The notes: a model not told the origin generated them from the letters alone. Shown: positions 30,816 to 42,895, counted from the stretch's first letter. The stretch is 64,000 nt of DNA from Serripes groenlandicus (GCA_031761405.1 JASEVX010000011.1:31918140-31982139), one strand, 5' to 3'. Numbers and translations: made by a program.

Positions 30816-33800
30816 TCAATAACCATAGGGGTATGACATGTAGCCGTCTTTGATAACTCTTTTATCGAACACAAGTCTATAATCTTTCTTTTGAGATGTA
30901 GTCAATAGTCGGACGTTATCTCGATCACGAACAATTTTGAACTGGTCAGTTACTGTAACTACATCGTCTTTGTCCTCCGTTACCATTCTCTTTAATGTAT
31001 TAAAATTAATGTCCAGACAGTTCTTGTAGTTGAGTGTAATACCGCGCACTTTACAATGTGTTGTCTTTCCATCCCGGTCAGGATGAGTCAGCTGATAGGC
31101 ATAATTTTTAGGACCCCCCGTTACAAACACCTTTATTGTGTTACCAGGTGTTTCGTCGGTCAAATCACCTAAATAGTCGCCAAGGGTAGGTACCCATTCT
31201 CCCGGTTTTGTCGAAAATACGACGGAATCCGTGTCTGCATATAAGGCACGGGGACCAAGCTGTTCTAAATAGGAATAGAGTTTTAAACGTGCCTGAGCCG
31301 TAGTATAGGCAGCTATGACAACGTTGGTTTTTTCTGAGGTTTCAATGAATTCTTCTCTATATTTCCACCTTATTTCTACCATGTCATCCGAAACAAAGTT
31401 TACGCCTGTCACATCCTCTCGGTCTGAAGTTAGTTTATCAAAGTATATGGAGGGGTCGTCAATGTATTCGACCTGAGACATGTTAGGTCTTTGACCAAAT
31501 TTACCCCAGAACGAATTCAACATGAGTTTGGCCAGAGAACGCATACCAGGATTCTTTTTTATGTTGTTATAACCCAACAATATACCTTCTTTCTCATGAT
31601 ATAACTGAATGTACTTCTGTTTATCAATTTCTGTTCTACACCAGACAGGCCAACCGCTGGCTTCCTGTTTGATTTTAAGAAATGTATTGACGTATTGGGT
31701 AAATAGGCCCCCGCTTTTTGTTTCATTGTCATATTGGGATATGTGATCGAAATGCCATACTTCGTATACAGTGAGTACACGGTACCCCTTCTCAATAGCC
31801 TTTTTTACTTCATCTGTGACCCATGTACCAATGAATGAGCGTTCACTGTCCATGTGTGTACAAGACTCTTGTTGTTTTGTATCGGCACATGTCCTACATA
31901 AAGCAAACAGTAATTTACCATTCATTTTACAAGGCAATATAGGTACATAGAGGCCTTTTGGGGGTAGGACCTTACATTTAATAAGGCCTTCGTAGGTGTC
32001 GATACTGTCGAAATCTTCAGTGATGATGATAGGATGGCCTAATGGTATTTTCCCCGTTTTATTAATAAAAGGGTATAATGACGTGACGTCATAGTAATTG
32101 AGTGTTTCATCCCTGGTAGTTTCTTTAAACAGAGTGAAGGCCTCTGTTCTACCTCCAAAGAAAGCATCCCTGGGTTGTAACGGAGTCACATGTTCAAGAC
32201 TATGTACAAATTTGGCCATTTTGTCATTGAATTTCAATTGATGTTCAAATTCAGATTCCCAGATGGATTGGTAAATGTAGCCTCTGTCCTCCAGGTATTT
32301 CTGTTTGTCTAATGTCTTTTGATAAAGGTCGCCCATGGTTAATTTACTGACAGGGTGGAGTGTAGAGGTGGCATACATTTTTGGATGTCCATGCCAAAAG
32401 TCCCCGTGAAATTCCAGAACCACTTTCTGGCCATTTGTTTCATAATACCCATCGATTTTGTAGGGACCTATGACTTTCTCACCTCCGTTTCTAGCGTGTT
32501 GAATACGCACACCCAATTTGTGTGACAGGTATTTAATCCACTGGAGCGCTTTCACAGATTGAACTTGTTCGGGGTGATAACCATGGGCGGGAATTAAACC
32601 TATAGTGTCACGGTCCAGAAAGTTAGTACGGAAAACGCGCTGACAAGCTGAGGCAATTGTGATACTTTTTTCAAATGGGTCAACACCAGTAATGTGTATG
32701 AAATCTAGCCTGAATCTCAAAGCACAGCGTCTTAAGATGTCCACGTCTGACGTACAGTATTTAAGAAGTTCATGTTGAAAGTCGAAGGTTTTGTTTTTGT
32801 TTTCGTCATACCATTGTAAGAATTTGGTTCTATCTTCAGCTTTCATAGCGGATGGATTGTAATAAGTCAAGTCAGGTAAATGGTCCAAAACAATAGTCTG
32901 ATGTTCTTTCTTATTAAACAGATGTGGAAAATACCCTTTGGTTAATTCAGAAAATCCAAACATCATAGGGAGTTTGGATAAGGCCATTGGCAGAAAGTTT
33001 AAAGAATCGATCATTTTAACTTTACTGTTAGGCTCAAACAATGACATAATTTTAGCCCCATTGGGAATGACACTTGGCAAAATTCCATTCTTGTACAAGT
33101 ATTTTAATATGGGGTAGGAATCATAACCCTGAAAATTATGACACAGTACAATAGCACCATAGTTGTCTTCTGAAAACATCCAGTCACAAAAAGTATGTAC
33201 TGTATCAGTACCAGAAAACACAAATTCATTCTGTCCACACAAATTACATTCACTCATACTGGTCACATCTTCATACATACATTCCGAACATACTCTGTGA
33301 GCTACACAGAGATTTGGCATATGTTCGTACGAACCACACATTGTTCTTTTACAATGAACGCATTTTCCGTTCTCCCCTGGTTTGAAACCACTTTCACATT
33401 CCATAATGTCGTCTTGGGTACACTCAAAATCGAAAAATATATACGTTTGTTTTTTATCTGTCTCTACTTCTTCATCACACTCTTCGGGTTTCATGTAGCA
33501 CTGATGTCCCTCTTCCACAAAGTCTTTACACGTGTCACAGTATGTTCCCCCACAAACATGTTTTCCATTACACATGTTTTTGTTTATAGTTTTGGAACAC
33601 TCTTCACAGCGATAGTAGGTTTTACAGGTCGAATTTCCTTTGGTAGTTTGTGTTTTGTGTAAGTCGTAGCAAGTGTGTCCCTTGAAATATCTGTTACATT
33701 TAGAACAATGTATCCAGTCTTCTCCGCTTGACTCGTGTATTTTGTAACAGGCATGGCACGCGTTGTTACACTTGTGTTTCTCCTTATGGTCGTATCCTTT

Positions 33801-34934
33801 CTGGCATGTTGTACAGAAATAGCTCCTTCCTAAAAACGCAGGCATACTCGTAATAATGTCGTAATGTTGATCATGACAATATAAGAATATCTTGTTGTCA
33901 GAGTCCTGTCCTTTGTAAATAATACTATTGAAATGGTCCTTTGATATTACGTACAGTTGATAGTTGTTTAACACGGCCTGGAACTTCTTTATTTCATTAA
34001 CACCGCATGGTTCTCGTGACACGCCTGATTCACGGTGTAATTCTTCAGCCAACTGTCTTTGTATATCACGCCCTTGACGTATACTGTTCCATTGCTCATG
34101 TTTGTCAAGTCTCGCTTTACCTGTGACAATGGCTCTAGCACAACATAACTCATCGACGTTTTGTATTCGTATAAAACACTTTTTCTCTTTCAAAAATCTA
34201 TCCATATTCGCAAATGTACGTTTCTTAAGACCGCTACCGCTTGGCATATCCACGTGTGTGATGTCAATCTCTAATCCTTCGTCAATCATAAAGTCCTCGT
34301 TGGATTGAAGTACTCGTTCCACTTCAGATAGAAATCTGTCAACCGTCACTTCTTGAAGACGTAGAAACGGTACCACTATAGGAAAGTCCAATGTAGGACT
34401 TTGTACCGTCATACGTATTAAATCTCCTGTTTTGGCGTGTGACGTCATGTCCTCCAATACGGCAGCAAACATACGTTTCAATGTGTTTAAAATATCTGTG
34501 ACGTCACCAACGTCGATGTTTCTAAATTTTACTCGGTATGTGGAAGCAGTGGTTCTAAACTTTTCCATCTTCTGTTCCTTGAGCTTCGTCATGACATAAA
34601 ACTGACGTGGATCATCGTCTTTCCGAAGACGTTTGACAGCCCCTACATCAGAGGTATCTGCAACCCTCTTGACTCCACCACCAATTTGGTGTTTTTCTAG
34701 CATGTGACGTTGTAAGTTGTCGGGGCGAGTAAAAGCACGACCACATTCGGAACAATGTACGTTGTTCTGAGTCCTATGTTTCTCAAGGTGGCGGTCCAGA
34801 TTCGTCTTTCTAGTAAACACAGCACTACATACGTCACATCGGAAACGTTTCCAATGATTAGCTGATCGTTGATGTTGTAGTATCTGGTGTTTCTTGGTGG
34901 CAACAAAATCGCACTCAGGACAGTTGAAAGCCAT
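30816..34934 (-). CDS. Protein-primed-type family B DNA polymerase with zinc fingers and Vsr-like motif
   Basis: A single uninterrupted 1,372-residue frame. In order: three C2H2 fingers (C5/C8/H21/H27, C33/C36/H49/H53, C61/C64/H77/H82); a region of unknown role; a Cys/His-rich block of CxxC pairs before the exonuclease. Exo I is DFE at 502-504, with a second Cys cluster inserted after it; Exo II is NFQGYD ending at 605; Exo III is YCTSD at 726-730. EFHGDFWHGH at 841-850 resembles the catalytic region of Vsr-type nucleases. Polymerase motif A is DVTSLYP (949-955), motif B KLMLNSFWG (1136-1144) and motif C YADTDS (1232-1237). All catalytic Asp residues are kept, so it looks intact. The family (DNA_pol_B_2) replicates linear virus-like and Polinton/Maverick-type elements from a protein primer. 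No partner genes are seen here, so its element type is open. Confidence 0.92.
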   Translation of the reverse strand: MAFNCPECDFVATKKHQILQHQRSANHWKRFRCDVCSAVFTRKTNLDRHLEKHRTQNNVHCSECGRAFTRPDNLQRHMLEKHQIGGGVKRVADTSDVGAVKRLRKDDDPRQFYVMTKLKEQKMEKFRTTASTYRVKFRNIDVGDVTDILNTLKRMFAAVLEDMTSHAKTGDLIRMTVQSPTLDFPIVVPFLRLQEVTVDRFLSEVERVLQSNEDFMIDEGLEIDITHVDMPSGSGLKKRTFANMDRFLKEKKCFIRIQNVDELCCARAIVTGKARLDKHEQWNSIRQGRDIQRQLAEELHRESGVSREPCGVNEIKKFQAVLNNYQLYVISKDHFNSIIYKGQDSDNKIFLYCHDQHYDIITSMPAFLGRSYFCTTCQKGYDHKEKHKCNNACHACYKIHESSGEDWIHCSKCNRYFKGHTCYDLHKTQTTKGNSTCKTYYRCEECSKTINKNMCNGKHVCGGTYCDTCKDFVEEGHQCYMKPEECDEEVETDKKQTYIFFDFECTQDDIMECESGFKPGENGKCVHCKRTMCGSYEHMPNLCVAHRVCSECMYEDVTSMSECNLCGQNEFVFSGTDTVHTFCDWMFSEDNYGAIVLCHNFQGYDSYPILKYLYKNGILPSVIPNGAKIMSLFEPNSKVKMIDSLNFLPMALSKLPMMFGFSELTKGYFPHLFNKKEHQTIVLDHLPDLTYYNPSAMKAEDRTKFLQWYDENKNKTFDFQHELLKYCTSDVDILRRCALRFRLDFIHITGVDPFEKSITIASACQRVFRTNFLDRDTIGLIPAHGYHPEQVQSVKALQWIKYLSHKLGVRIQHARNGGEKVIGPYKIDGYYETNGQKVVLEFHGDFWHGHPKMYATSTLHPVSKLTMGDLYQKTLDKQKYLEDRGYIYQSIWESEFEHQLKFNDKMAKFVHSLEHVTPLQPRDAFFGGRTEAFTLFKETTRDETLNYYDVTSLYPFINKTGKIPLGHPIIITEDFDSIDTYEGLIKCKVLPPKGLYVPILPCKMNGKLLFALCRTCADTKQQESCTHMDSERSFIGTWVTDEVKKAIEKGYRVLTVYEVWHFDHISQYDNETKSGGLFTQYVNTFLKIKQEASGWPVWCRTEIDKQKYIQLYHEKEGILLGYNNIKKNPGMRSLAKLMLNSFWGKFGQRPNMSQVEYIDDPSIYFDKLTSDREDVTGVNFVSDDMVEIRWKYREEFIETSEKTNVVIAAYTTAQARLKLYSYLEQLGPRALYADTDSVVFSTKPGEWVPTLGDYLGDLTDETPGNTIKVFVTGGPKNYAYQLTHPDRDGKTTHCKVRGITLNYKNCLDINFNTLKRMVTEDKDDVVTVTDQFKIVRDRDNVRLLTTSQKKDYRLVFDKRVIKDGYMSYPYGY

Positions 34935-35034
34935 GGCTGTTTACTTCGGTGGCTGGAGCGATAATGAAATGTGAGGTACACACCTACCCTTATTAGCTTT
35001 CAAGAGCACACTTGAATGATCATGCATTCTGATT

Positions 35035-35340
35035 GGTCAATTGTGTTTGTGTTTATTTATCACGTGACTGAAAAAATAATAAATGTTTATTTATTTGAAG
35101 GGCTTAGTATTTAAACATACGTTGATGAAAGTAATTAATCGACAAAGTGCCCTTATTTTTTTTTTTTTTTCTTTTTTTTTTTTGTTGCTGTTGTTATAAT
35201 TGTCTTTACAATTTGTGTAAATGATTTGAAAAAATAAAATAACAAATAACCATTCTAGACACATGTACAATAGAAAACGATGTATTTCATATCAGATATA
35301 GTATATCTGAATGACAAATAATAAGCATTGTTTTGTTTCC
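35035..35340. other. 5' flank of the polymerase gene
   Basis: AT-rich sequence upstream of the minus-strand start, with a CACGTG motif near 35,060 and long T tracts at 35,157-35,183. No gene. It is mirrored in the right arm. Confidence 0.4.
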
Positions 35341-35344
35341 TCTA

Positions 35345-36190
35345 TCGCTAGCGGTAGGATATGTAGCGTCAGAAGCGAGTTTTAAGATGGCGCACATATG
35401 GCATACAGAGCTGACTTGTATAACCGATCTAGTGATGATAGCGGCCATTGGAGGTCAGGACCTCTCACTAGACGGTGCCACTCCACCTTTACTTCGCCTT
35501 TAACGCGTTATGGTGTCCATGAGCGGTTCCCAGTAATGGTTATGTACACCACCTTACACTAATACTAAGTTGGTCTAACGACACCTCCAAAGCTAATAAA
35601 GACATTTAAAACAAGAAATTGTCGGAATTTTGAATAAGTACCTTTTCGCACTCTAGGCTATAAATTCATAACGCTCAGTACTTTGATCTGGTATCAGAGG
35701 CAGTGTCAGAAACGAGTTTTAAAACGGCGCACATATGGCATACAGAGCTGACTTGCATACCCGATCTAGTGATAAAAGCGGCCATTGTAGGTCAGGACCT
35801 TTCACTAGACGGTGCCACTCCATCTTTACCTCGCCTTTAACGCTTTATGGTGTCCCTGAGCGGTTCCCAGTATTGGTTTAGTACACCACCTTACACCAAT
35901 ACTGAGTTGGTCTAACGACGCCTCCGTACTCAGGGCAGCCTAGATTATGTTTAATTAGATATGTTGTTTCATCATGAACAAGGTCAGTTTGATATTCAAT
36001 AAGTTGTTTAGATAGTAAAGCGCCACATAGCCCATAAAACACAAATTGATAACTTGTACACCTAGGTAGCGGTCAGGACCTCTCACTAGACGATGCCACT
36101 GCATCTCTACCTTGCCTTCGTGGCGATCATGAGCAGTTCCTAGTATTTGGGTTGTACACCACCTTACACCAATACTAAGTCGACCTCTTA
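35345..36190. repeat. Three diverged direct repeats in the palindrome arm
   Basis: Units at about 35,345-35,600, 35,690-35,935 and 36,065-36,190 (partial) share GGTCAGGACCTCTCACTAGA, then CGGTGCCACTCC, GAGCGGTTCCCAGTA and ACACCACCTTACAC. Mirror copies are at about 41,010-41,855. No convincing coding frame runs through all three, so they may be regulatory or structural. Confidence 0.75.
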
Positions 36191-38250
36191 CTGATTGTGT
36201 TTTTACAGATCTATATATAAAAACATATACCCCCAAATTAGTGTAGAATAATTATGTACTCTTGATGTTTTACATATTAACGTTCTAGATAGACACAAAA
36301 TGGTAACCGTACCTCTTAATACATACATATTTAAAAAAAAAGTATGCGAATATGTCTAACAGCAGTGTTGTTTCAAAGAGAAGAAAATGCATAGGGCTAA
36401 TAATTTGAAAAGTTAAAACAATGTGTATAACATGACAAAACCCATGTGAATAACTAAGAGGGTATATATGTATGTATAATAAATATGTATCAATAACTCT
36501 AATCGAGCTATTGTATAAACACATTTTAACATATTTAACATTTCAATGGACCACTATAGCTACCATACCTTACACGTTTCGCAGACTGTAGAGTAATATC
36601 ATACTAATAGTATTAGATAACATTCTGTTATAAACATCCATTTTTGAATAGTGAATAAGAGCGTAAAGTTTACAACGTCAAGTTATATAATACTTCATCG
36701 CCTTGCATATAAATTTTATAGATATGATTAATACTCAATATATGGTTTTCACTTTAAATAGAGCAGACCATATACGTTTACCTTTAAAGTCTAGTCGAGA
36801 TGCATGGAATAATACATGATAGGCTAACATACCCTTTTGAATTATGACTGTCGCAGGTTGTTGTTACTATCTTTAGAGTATGACGCTATAGTTAGACGGG
36901 ACATGTATAAACTTGTCTATTGCTGTTTACAGTATTCGTGAACGTCGCGCTTCAGTTATACGCTTTTAGCAGAATGCATTTGACCGGGTATGTTTCACAC
37001 AATGATTCGCTATACATGTATAGCCTCGCAAATTAATATGATATTCGAGAAATATACGGAGATGTTTTATAAAAGTATGTTTTGTTTGAACAGTCAATAA
37101 TAGCGTATATTTTATAAGGTGTAGTTTAAATAAATTTCTGAAGATCAATATCGGGTTTACACTGAAAATAAAAATGAAGCAGACGATTTAAGTTTACCTT
37201 GCGGAAGATATCGCTCCACTATGGATGTTATTAACATTCAATATTGGGTTTACGTAGAAAGAAGAGCAATCGATTTAAATACTACCTTGCAGCAGGTTTA
37301 AATTCACGTTATCGGTAGATCGTTTACGTCTGGTCTCTTTGCTTGTAATGAAACATACTGTGCAAACGACCCTTATAAAATTATAAACCTGAAAAGAGGT
37401 GTTACTATTTTTAGCGCATGACGCGATATCCTATATTTAGACAGATCGTGTGTAAACTTGTCTATTGCAATTATACTCGTGAACTCAGATGACCCGTAAT
37501 AGTCGAGTTAAGAACAGGTTTGCATTACAATTTACGTTACCTGTCTAGCATCGTAAACTGATACAGTGATTGTGTTGTCTTTGTTGTTGTTGTTTGTTTG
37601 TTTTTGTTTGTATTTTGTTTTTGTTTTATTTTTATTTTTTTGCTTTTGTTTACATAATTATTCATAGTTTACATAATACTGACAGGAATTTGTAAATAAA
37701 GCTATGCGAACTTGTTTTTTTTTTTTTTTAAATAAACATTAATATAAATAGCTATTCTTTATTTTTTTTTTGTTTGCTTGTTTAAACTTGTGTGTATTTG
37801 AACTAATTAAATTATTAACATAACTACTATTTTAATTCAGCGCCCCCATTTCACTTGTATTCGTATAACAGTGTGGTCAGTAGCAAAATTGAGCCCACCC
37901 TAAGATTGGTACGTATATAGGGATAATTTATACACTAGTGTATATCTACTTGTGTATTTGTAATAAAATACAAGTTTTTTAGAAACATTTTAATGATAGC
38001 ACTAAAATGTATATCTTCTTAACGTAATGCCCAACAGCTAATGCAATTTATTCAACTAAGAAGAACGCTTAAGGCACGTGGTACCTATGTTTACAAACGT
38101 GTAGTTTAAAACAGGTAAACTAAATGTCGCAATGTCTTAGTGTATATTGTAAATATGTTTTAAACTCTGACATAAATGATGAAAGTAGGTCTACCGTTTA
38201 ATTAAAGTTCACAAATGTACATAAATAACATAACTTAAGCTATCAAAAAT
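36191..38250. other. Non-coding palindrome arm
   Basis: No gene recognised. It contains a diverged internal pair at about 36,870-36,960 and 37,405-37,490 (each with ATGACGC..ATA and AAACTTGTCTATTGC) and a ~100-bp pair around 37,148 and 37,237 (TCAATATCGGGTTTAC / TCAATATTGGGTTTAC). T/GTTT-rich tracts occupy 37,575-37,800. Mirrored in the right arm. Confidence 0.5.
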
Positions 38251-38506
38251 ATTTACCATTTATGGTTCGAATACTGTTTTAAGCAATGGGCGGTGGAAAA
38301 GGCGCTATGGTTGTTGTTGTTTTTGTCTATATTATTGTTGTTATGTTGTTGTTGTTTTTTTAAGCGTGATTGTGGTGATGTTGTTGTTGTGTCAACACCA
38401 ACACCGCTACAGCTTATAAAAAAAAAAAACACCATAAAAACAAAAAACATGTTGTTTTGTTTATATTGTTGTTGTTTTTGTTGTTGTTGTTTTAAGCGGC
38501 GGCGGC

Positions 38507-38680
38507 GGTGGTGGTGGTGGTGGTGGTGGTGGTGGTGGTGGTGGTGGTGGTGGTGGTGGTGGTGGTGGTGGTGGTGGTGGTGGTGGTGGTGGTGGTGGTG
38601 GTGGTGGTGGTGGTGGTGGTGGTGGTGGTGGTGGTGGTGGTGGTGGTGGTGGTGGTGGTGGTGGTGGTGGTGGTGGTGGT
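38507..38680. repeat. (GGT)58 tract at the palindrome centre
   Basis: About 174 bp of uninterrupted GGT, preceded by (GGC)4. The poly-Trp, poly-Val and reverse poly-Pro frames are repeat artefacts. It is the only part of the centre that is not mirrored. Confidence 0.97.
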
Positions 38681-41600
38681 TGAGATGGTGGCCCGCCGCC
38701 GCTTAAAACAACAACAACAAAAACCAACAACAATATAAACAAAACAACATGTTTTTTGTTTTTATGGTGTTTTTTGTTTTTATAAGCTGTAGCGGTGTTG
38801 GTGTTGACACAACAACAACATCACCACAATCACGCTTAAAAAAAACAACAACAACATAACAACAATAATATAGACAAAATCAACAACAACCATAGCGCCT
38901 TTTCCACCGCCCATTGCTTAAAACAGTATTCGAACCATAAATGGTAAATATTTTTGATAGCTTAAGTTATGTTATTTATGTACATTTGTGAACTTTAATT
39001 AAACGGTAGACCTACTTTCATCATTTATGTCAGAGTTTAAAACATATTTACAATATACACTAAGACATTGCGACATTTAGTTTACCTGTTTTAAACTACA
39101 CGTTTGTAAACATAGGTACCACGTGCCTTAAGCGTTCTTCTTAGTTGAATAAATTGCATTAGCTGTTGGGCATTACGTTAAGAAGATATACATTTTAGTG
39201 CTATCATTAAAATGTTTCTAAAAAACTTGTATTTTATTACAAATACACAAGTATATATACACTAGTGTATAAATTATCCCTATATACGTACCAATCTTAG
39301 GGTGGGCTCAATTTTGCTACTGACCACACTGTTATACGAATACAAGTGAAATGGGGGCGCTGAATTAAAATAGTAGTTATGTTAATAATTTAATTAGTTC
39401 AAATACACACAAGTTTAAACAAGCAAACAAAAAAAAAAATAAAGAATAGCTATTTATATTAATGTTTATTTAAAAAAAAAAAAAAAAGTTCGCATAGCTT
39501 TATTTACAAATTCCTGTCAGTATTATGTAAACTATGAATAATTATGTAAACAAAAGCAAAAAAAAAAAAAATAAAACAAAAACAAAATACAAACAAAAAC
39601 AAACAAACAACAACAACAAAGACAACACAATCACTGTATCAGTTTACGATGCTAGACAGGTAACGTAAATTGTAATGCAAACCTGTTCTTAACTCGACTA
39701 TTACGGGTCATCTGAGTTCACGAGTATAATTGCAATAGACAAGTTTACACACGATCTGTCTAAATATAGGATATCGCGTCATGCGCTAAAAATAGTAACA
39801 CCTCTTTTCAGGTTTATAATTTTATAAGGGTCGTTTGCACAGTATGTTTCATTACAAGCAAAGAGACCAGACGTAACGATCTACCGATAACGTGAATTTA
39901 AACCTGCTGCAAGGTAGTATTTAAATCGATTGCTCTTCTTTCTACGTAAACCCAATATTGAATGTTAATAACATCCATAGTGGAGCGATATCTTCCGCAA
40001 GGTAAACTTAAATCGTCTGCTTCATTTTTATTTTCAGTGTAAACCCGATATTGATCTTCAGAAATTTATTTAAACTACACCTTATAAAATATACGCTATT
40101 ATTGACTGTTCAAACAAAACATACTTTTATAAAACATCTCCGTATATTTCTCGAATATCATATTAATTTGCGAGGCTATACATGTATAGCGAATCATTGT
40201 GTGAAACATACCCGGTCAAATGCATTCTGCTAAAAGCGTATAACTGAAGCGCGACGTTCACGAATACTGTAAACAGCAATAGACAAGTTTATACATGTCC
40301 CGTCTAACTATAGCGTCATACTCTAAAGATAGTAACAACAACCTGCGACAGTCATAATTCAAAAGGGTATGTTAGCCTATCATGTATTATTCCATGCATC
40401 TCGACTAGACTTTAAAGGTAAACGTATATGGTCTGCTCTATTTAAAGTGAAAACCATATATTGAGTATTAATCATATCTATAAAATTTATATGCAAGGCG
40501 ATGAAGTATTATATAACTTGACGTTGTAAACTTTACGCTCTTATTCACTATTCAAAAATGGATGTTTATAACAGAATGTTATCTAATACTATTAGTATGA
40601 TATTACTCTACAGTCTGCGAAACGTGTAAGGTATGGTAGCTATAGTGGTCCATTGAAATGTTAAATATGTTAAAATGTGTTTATACAATAGCTCGATTAG
40701 AGTTATTGATACATATTTATTATACATACATATATACCCTCTTAGTTATTCACATGGGTTTTGTCATGTTATACACATTGTTTTAACTTTTCAAATTATT
40801 AGCCCTATGCATTTTCTTCTCTTTGAAACAACACTGCTGTTAGACATATTCGCATACTTTTTTTTTAAATATGTATGTATTAAGAGGTACGGTTACCATT
40901 TTGTGTCTATCTAGAACGTTAATATGTAAAACATCAAGAGTACATAATTATTCTACACTAATTTGGGGGTATATGTTTTTATATATAGATCTGTAAAAAC
41001 ACAATCAGTAAGAGGTCGACTTAGTATTGGTGTAAGGTGGTGTACAACCCAAATACTAGGAACTGCTCATGATCGCCACGAAGGCAAGGTAGAGATGCAG
41101 TGGCATCGTCTAGTGAGAGGTCCTGACCGCTACCTAGGTGTACAAGTTATCAATTTGTGTTTTATGGGCTATGTGGCGCTTTACTATCTAAACAACTTAT
41201 TGAATATCAAACTGACCTTGTTCATGATGAAACAACATATCTAATTAAACATAATCTAGGCTGCCCTGAGTACGGAGGCGTCGTTAGACCAACTCAGTAT
41301 TGGTGTAAGGTGGTGTACTAAACCAATACTGGGAACCGCTCAGGGACACCATAAAGCGTTAAAGGCGAGGTAAAGATGGAGTGGCACCGTCTAGTGAAAG
41401 GTCCTGACCTACAATGGCCGCTTTTATCACTAGATCGGGTATGCAAGTCAGCTCTGTATGCCATATGTGCGCCGTTTTAAAACTCGTTTCTGACACTGCC
41501 TCTGATACCAGATCAAAGTACTGAGCGTTATGAATTTATAGCCTAGAGTGCGAAAAGGTACTTATTCAAAATTCCGACAATTTCTTGTTTTAAATGTCTT

Positions 41601-42264
41601 TATTAGCTTTGGAGGTGTCGTTAGACCAACTTAGTATTAGTGTAAGGTGGTGTACATAACCATTACTGGGAACCGCTCATGGACACCATAACGCGTTAAA
41701 GGCGAAGTAAAGGTGGAGTGGCACCGTCTAGTGAGAGGTCCTGACCTCCAATGGCCGCTATCATCACTAGATCGGTTATACAAGTCAGCTCTGTATGCCA
41801 TATGTGCGCCATCTTAAAACTCGCTTCTGACGCTACATATCCTACCGCTAGCGATAGAGGAAACAAAACAATGCTTATTATTTGTCATTCAGATATACTA
41901 TATCTGATATGAAATACATCGTTTTCTATTGTACATGTGTCTAGAATGGTTATTTGTTATTTTATTTTTTCAAATCATTTACACAAATTGTAAAGACAAT
42001 TATAACAACAGCAACAAAAAAAAAAAAGAAAAAAAAAAAAAAATAAGGGCACTTTGTCGATTAATTACTTTCATCAACGTATGTTTAAATACTAAGCCCT
42101 TCAAATAAATAAACATTTATTATTTTTTCAGTCACGTGATAAATAAACACAAACACAATTGACCAATCAGAATGCATGATCATTCAAGTGTGCTCTTGAA
42201 AGCTAATAAGGGTAGGTGTGTACCTCACATTTCATTATCGCTCCAGCCACCGAAGTAAACAGCC

Positions 42265-42695
42265 ATGGCTTTCAACTGTCCTGAGTGCGATTTTGTTGCC
42301 ACCAAGAAACACCAGATACTACAACATCAACGATCAGCTAATCATTGGAAACGTTTCCGATGTGACGTATGTAGTGCTGTGTTTACTAGAAAGACGAATC
42401 TGGACCGCCACCTTGAGAAACATAGGACTCAGAACAACGTACATTGTTCCGAATGTGGTCGTGCTTTTACTCGCCCCGACAACTTACAACGTCACATGCT
42501 AGAAAAACACCAAATTGGTGGTGGAGTCAAGAGGGTTGCAGATACCTCTGATGTAGGGGCTGTCAAACGTCTTCGGAAAGACGATGATCCACGTCAGTTT
42601 TATGTCATGACGAAGCTCAAGGAACAGAAGATGGAAAAGTTTAGAACCACTGCTTCCACATACCGAGTAAAATTTAGAAACATCGACGTTGGTGA
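42265..42695 (+). pseudogene. Partial second copy of the polymerase gene, cut by gap
   Basis: Mirror of the polymerase 5' end, with the same start and the same 143 codons covering all three C2H2 fingers. It runs into the N gap, so it cannot be told whether a full head-to-head second gene exists. It may be an assembly fold-back rather than a separate gene. Confidence 0.85.
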
Positions 42696-42895
42696 NNNNN
42701 NNNNNNNNNNNNNNNNNNNNNNNNNNNNNNNNNNNNNNNNNNNNNNNNNNNNNNNNNNNNNNNNNNNNNNNNNNNNNNNNNNNNNNNNNNNNNNNNNNNN
42801 NNNNNNNNNNNNNNNNNNNNNNNNNNNNNNNNNNNNNNNNNNNNNNNNNNNNNNNNNNNNNNNNNNNNNNNNNNNNNNNNNNNNNNNNNNNNNNN
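42696..42895. other. Assembly gap of exactly 200 N
   Basis: A fixed-length run of N. Such round gaps usually mark a scaffold join of unknown real size. Sequence on either side should not be assumed adjacent. Confidence 0.98.

Larger units (their letters stand above)
34504..42695. repeat. Large palindrome, arms of at least 4.0 kb
   Basis: 34,504-38,505 matches the reverse complement of 38,693-42,695 almost perfectly; paired outer coordinates sum to 77,199. I see only scattered differences: one T/A change near 38,325/38,880, a 7 versus 8 homopolymer, one substitution near 37,945/39,255 and a 1-bp indel near 37,322/39,877. The spacer is about 187 bp, mostly (GGT)n. The right arm stops at the N gap, so its true length is unknown. 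Confidence 0.95.

Noticed and set aside
33195..33662. 155-residue plus-strand open frame inside the polymerase gene
   Set aside because: Antisense shadow of the Cys-rich polymerase coding sequence, with no recognisable domain.
38293..38742. Poly-Trp, poly-Val and poly-Pro open frames
   Set aside because: Translations of the (GGT)58 tract; no start context or conserved flanking protein.
30816..42695. Complete Polinton/Maverick or virus-like element
   Set aside because: Only the DNA polymerase is visible. No integrase, capsid, packaging ATPase or protease frame and no element-end TIR with target duplication could be found.
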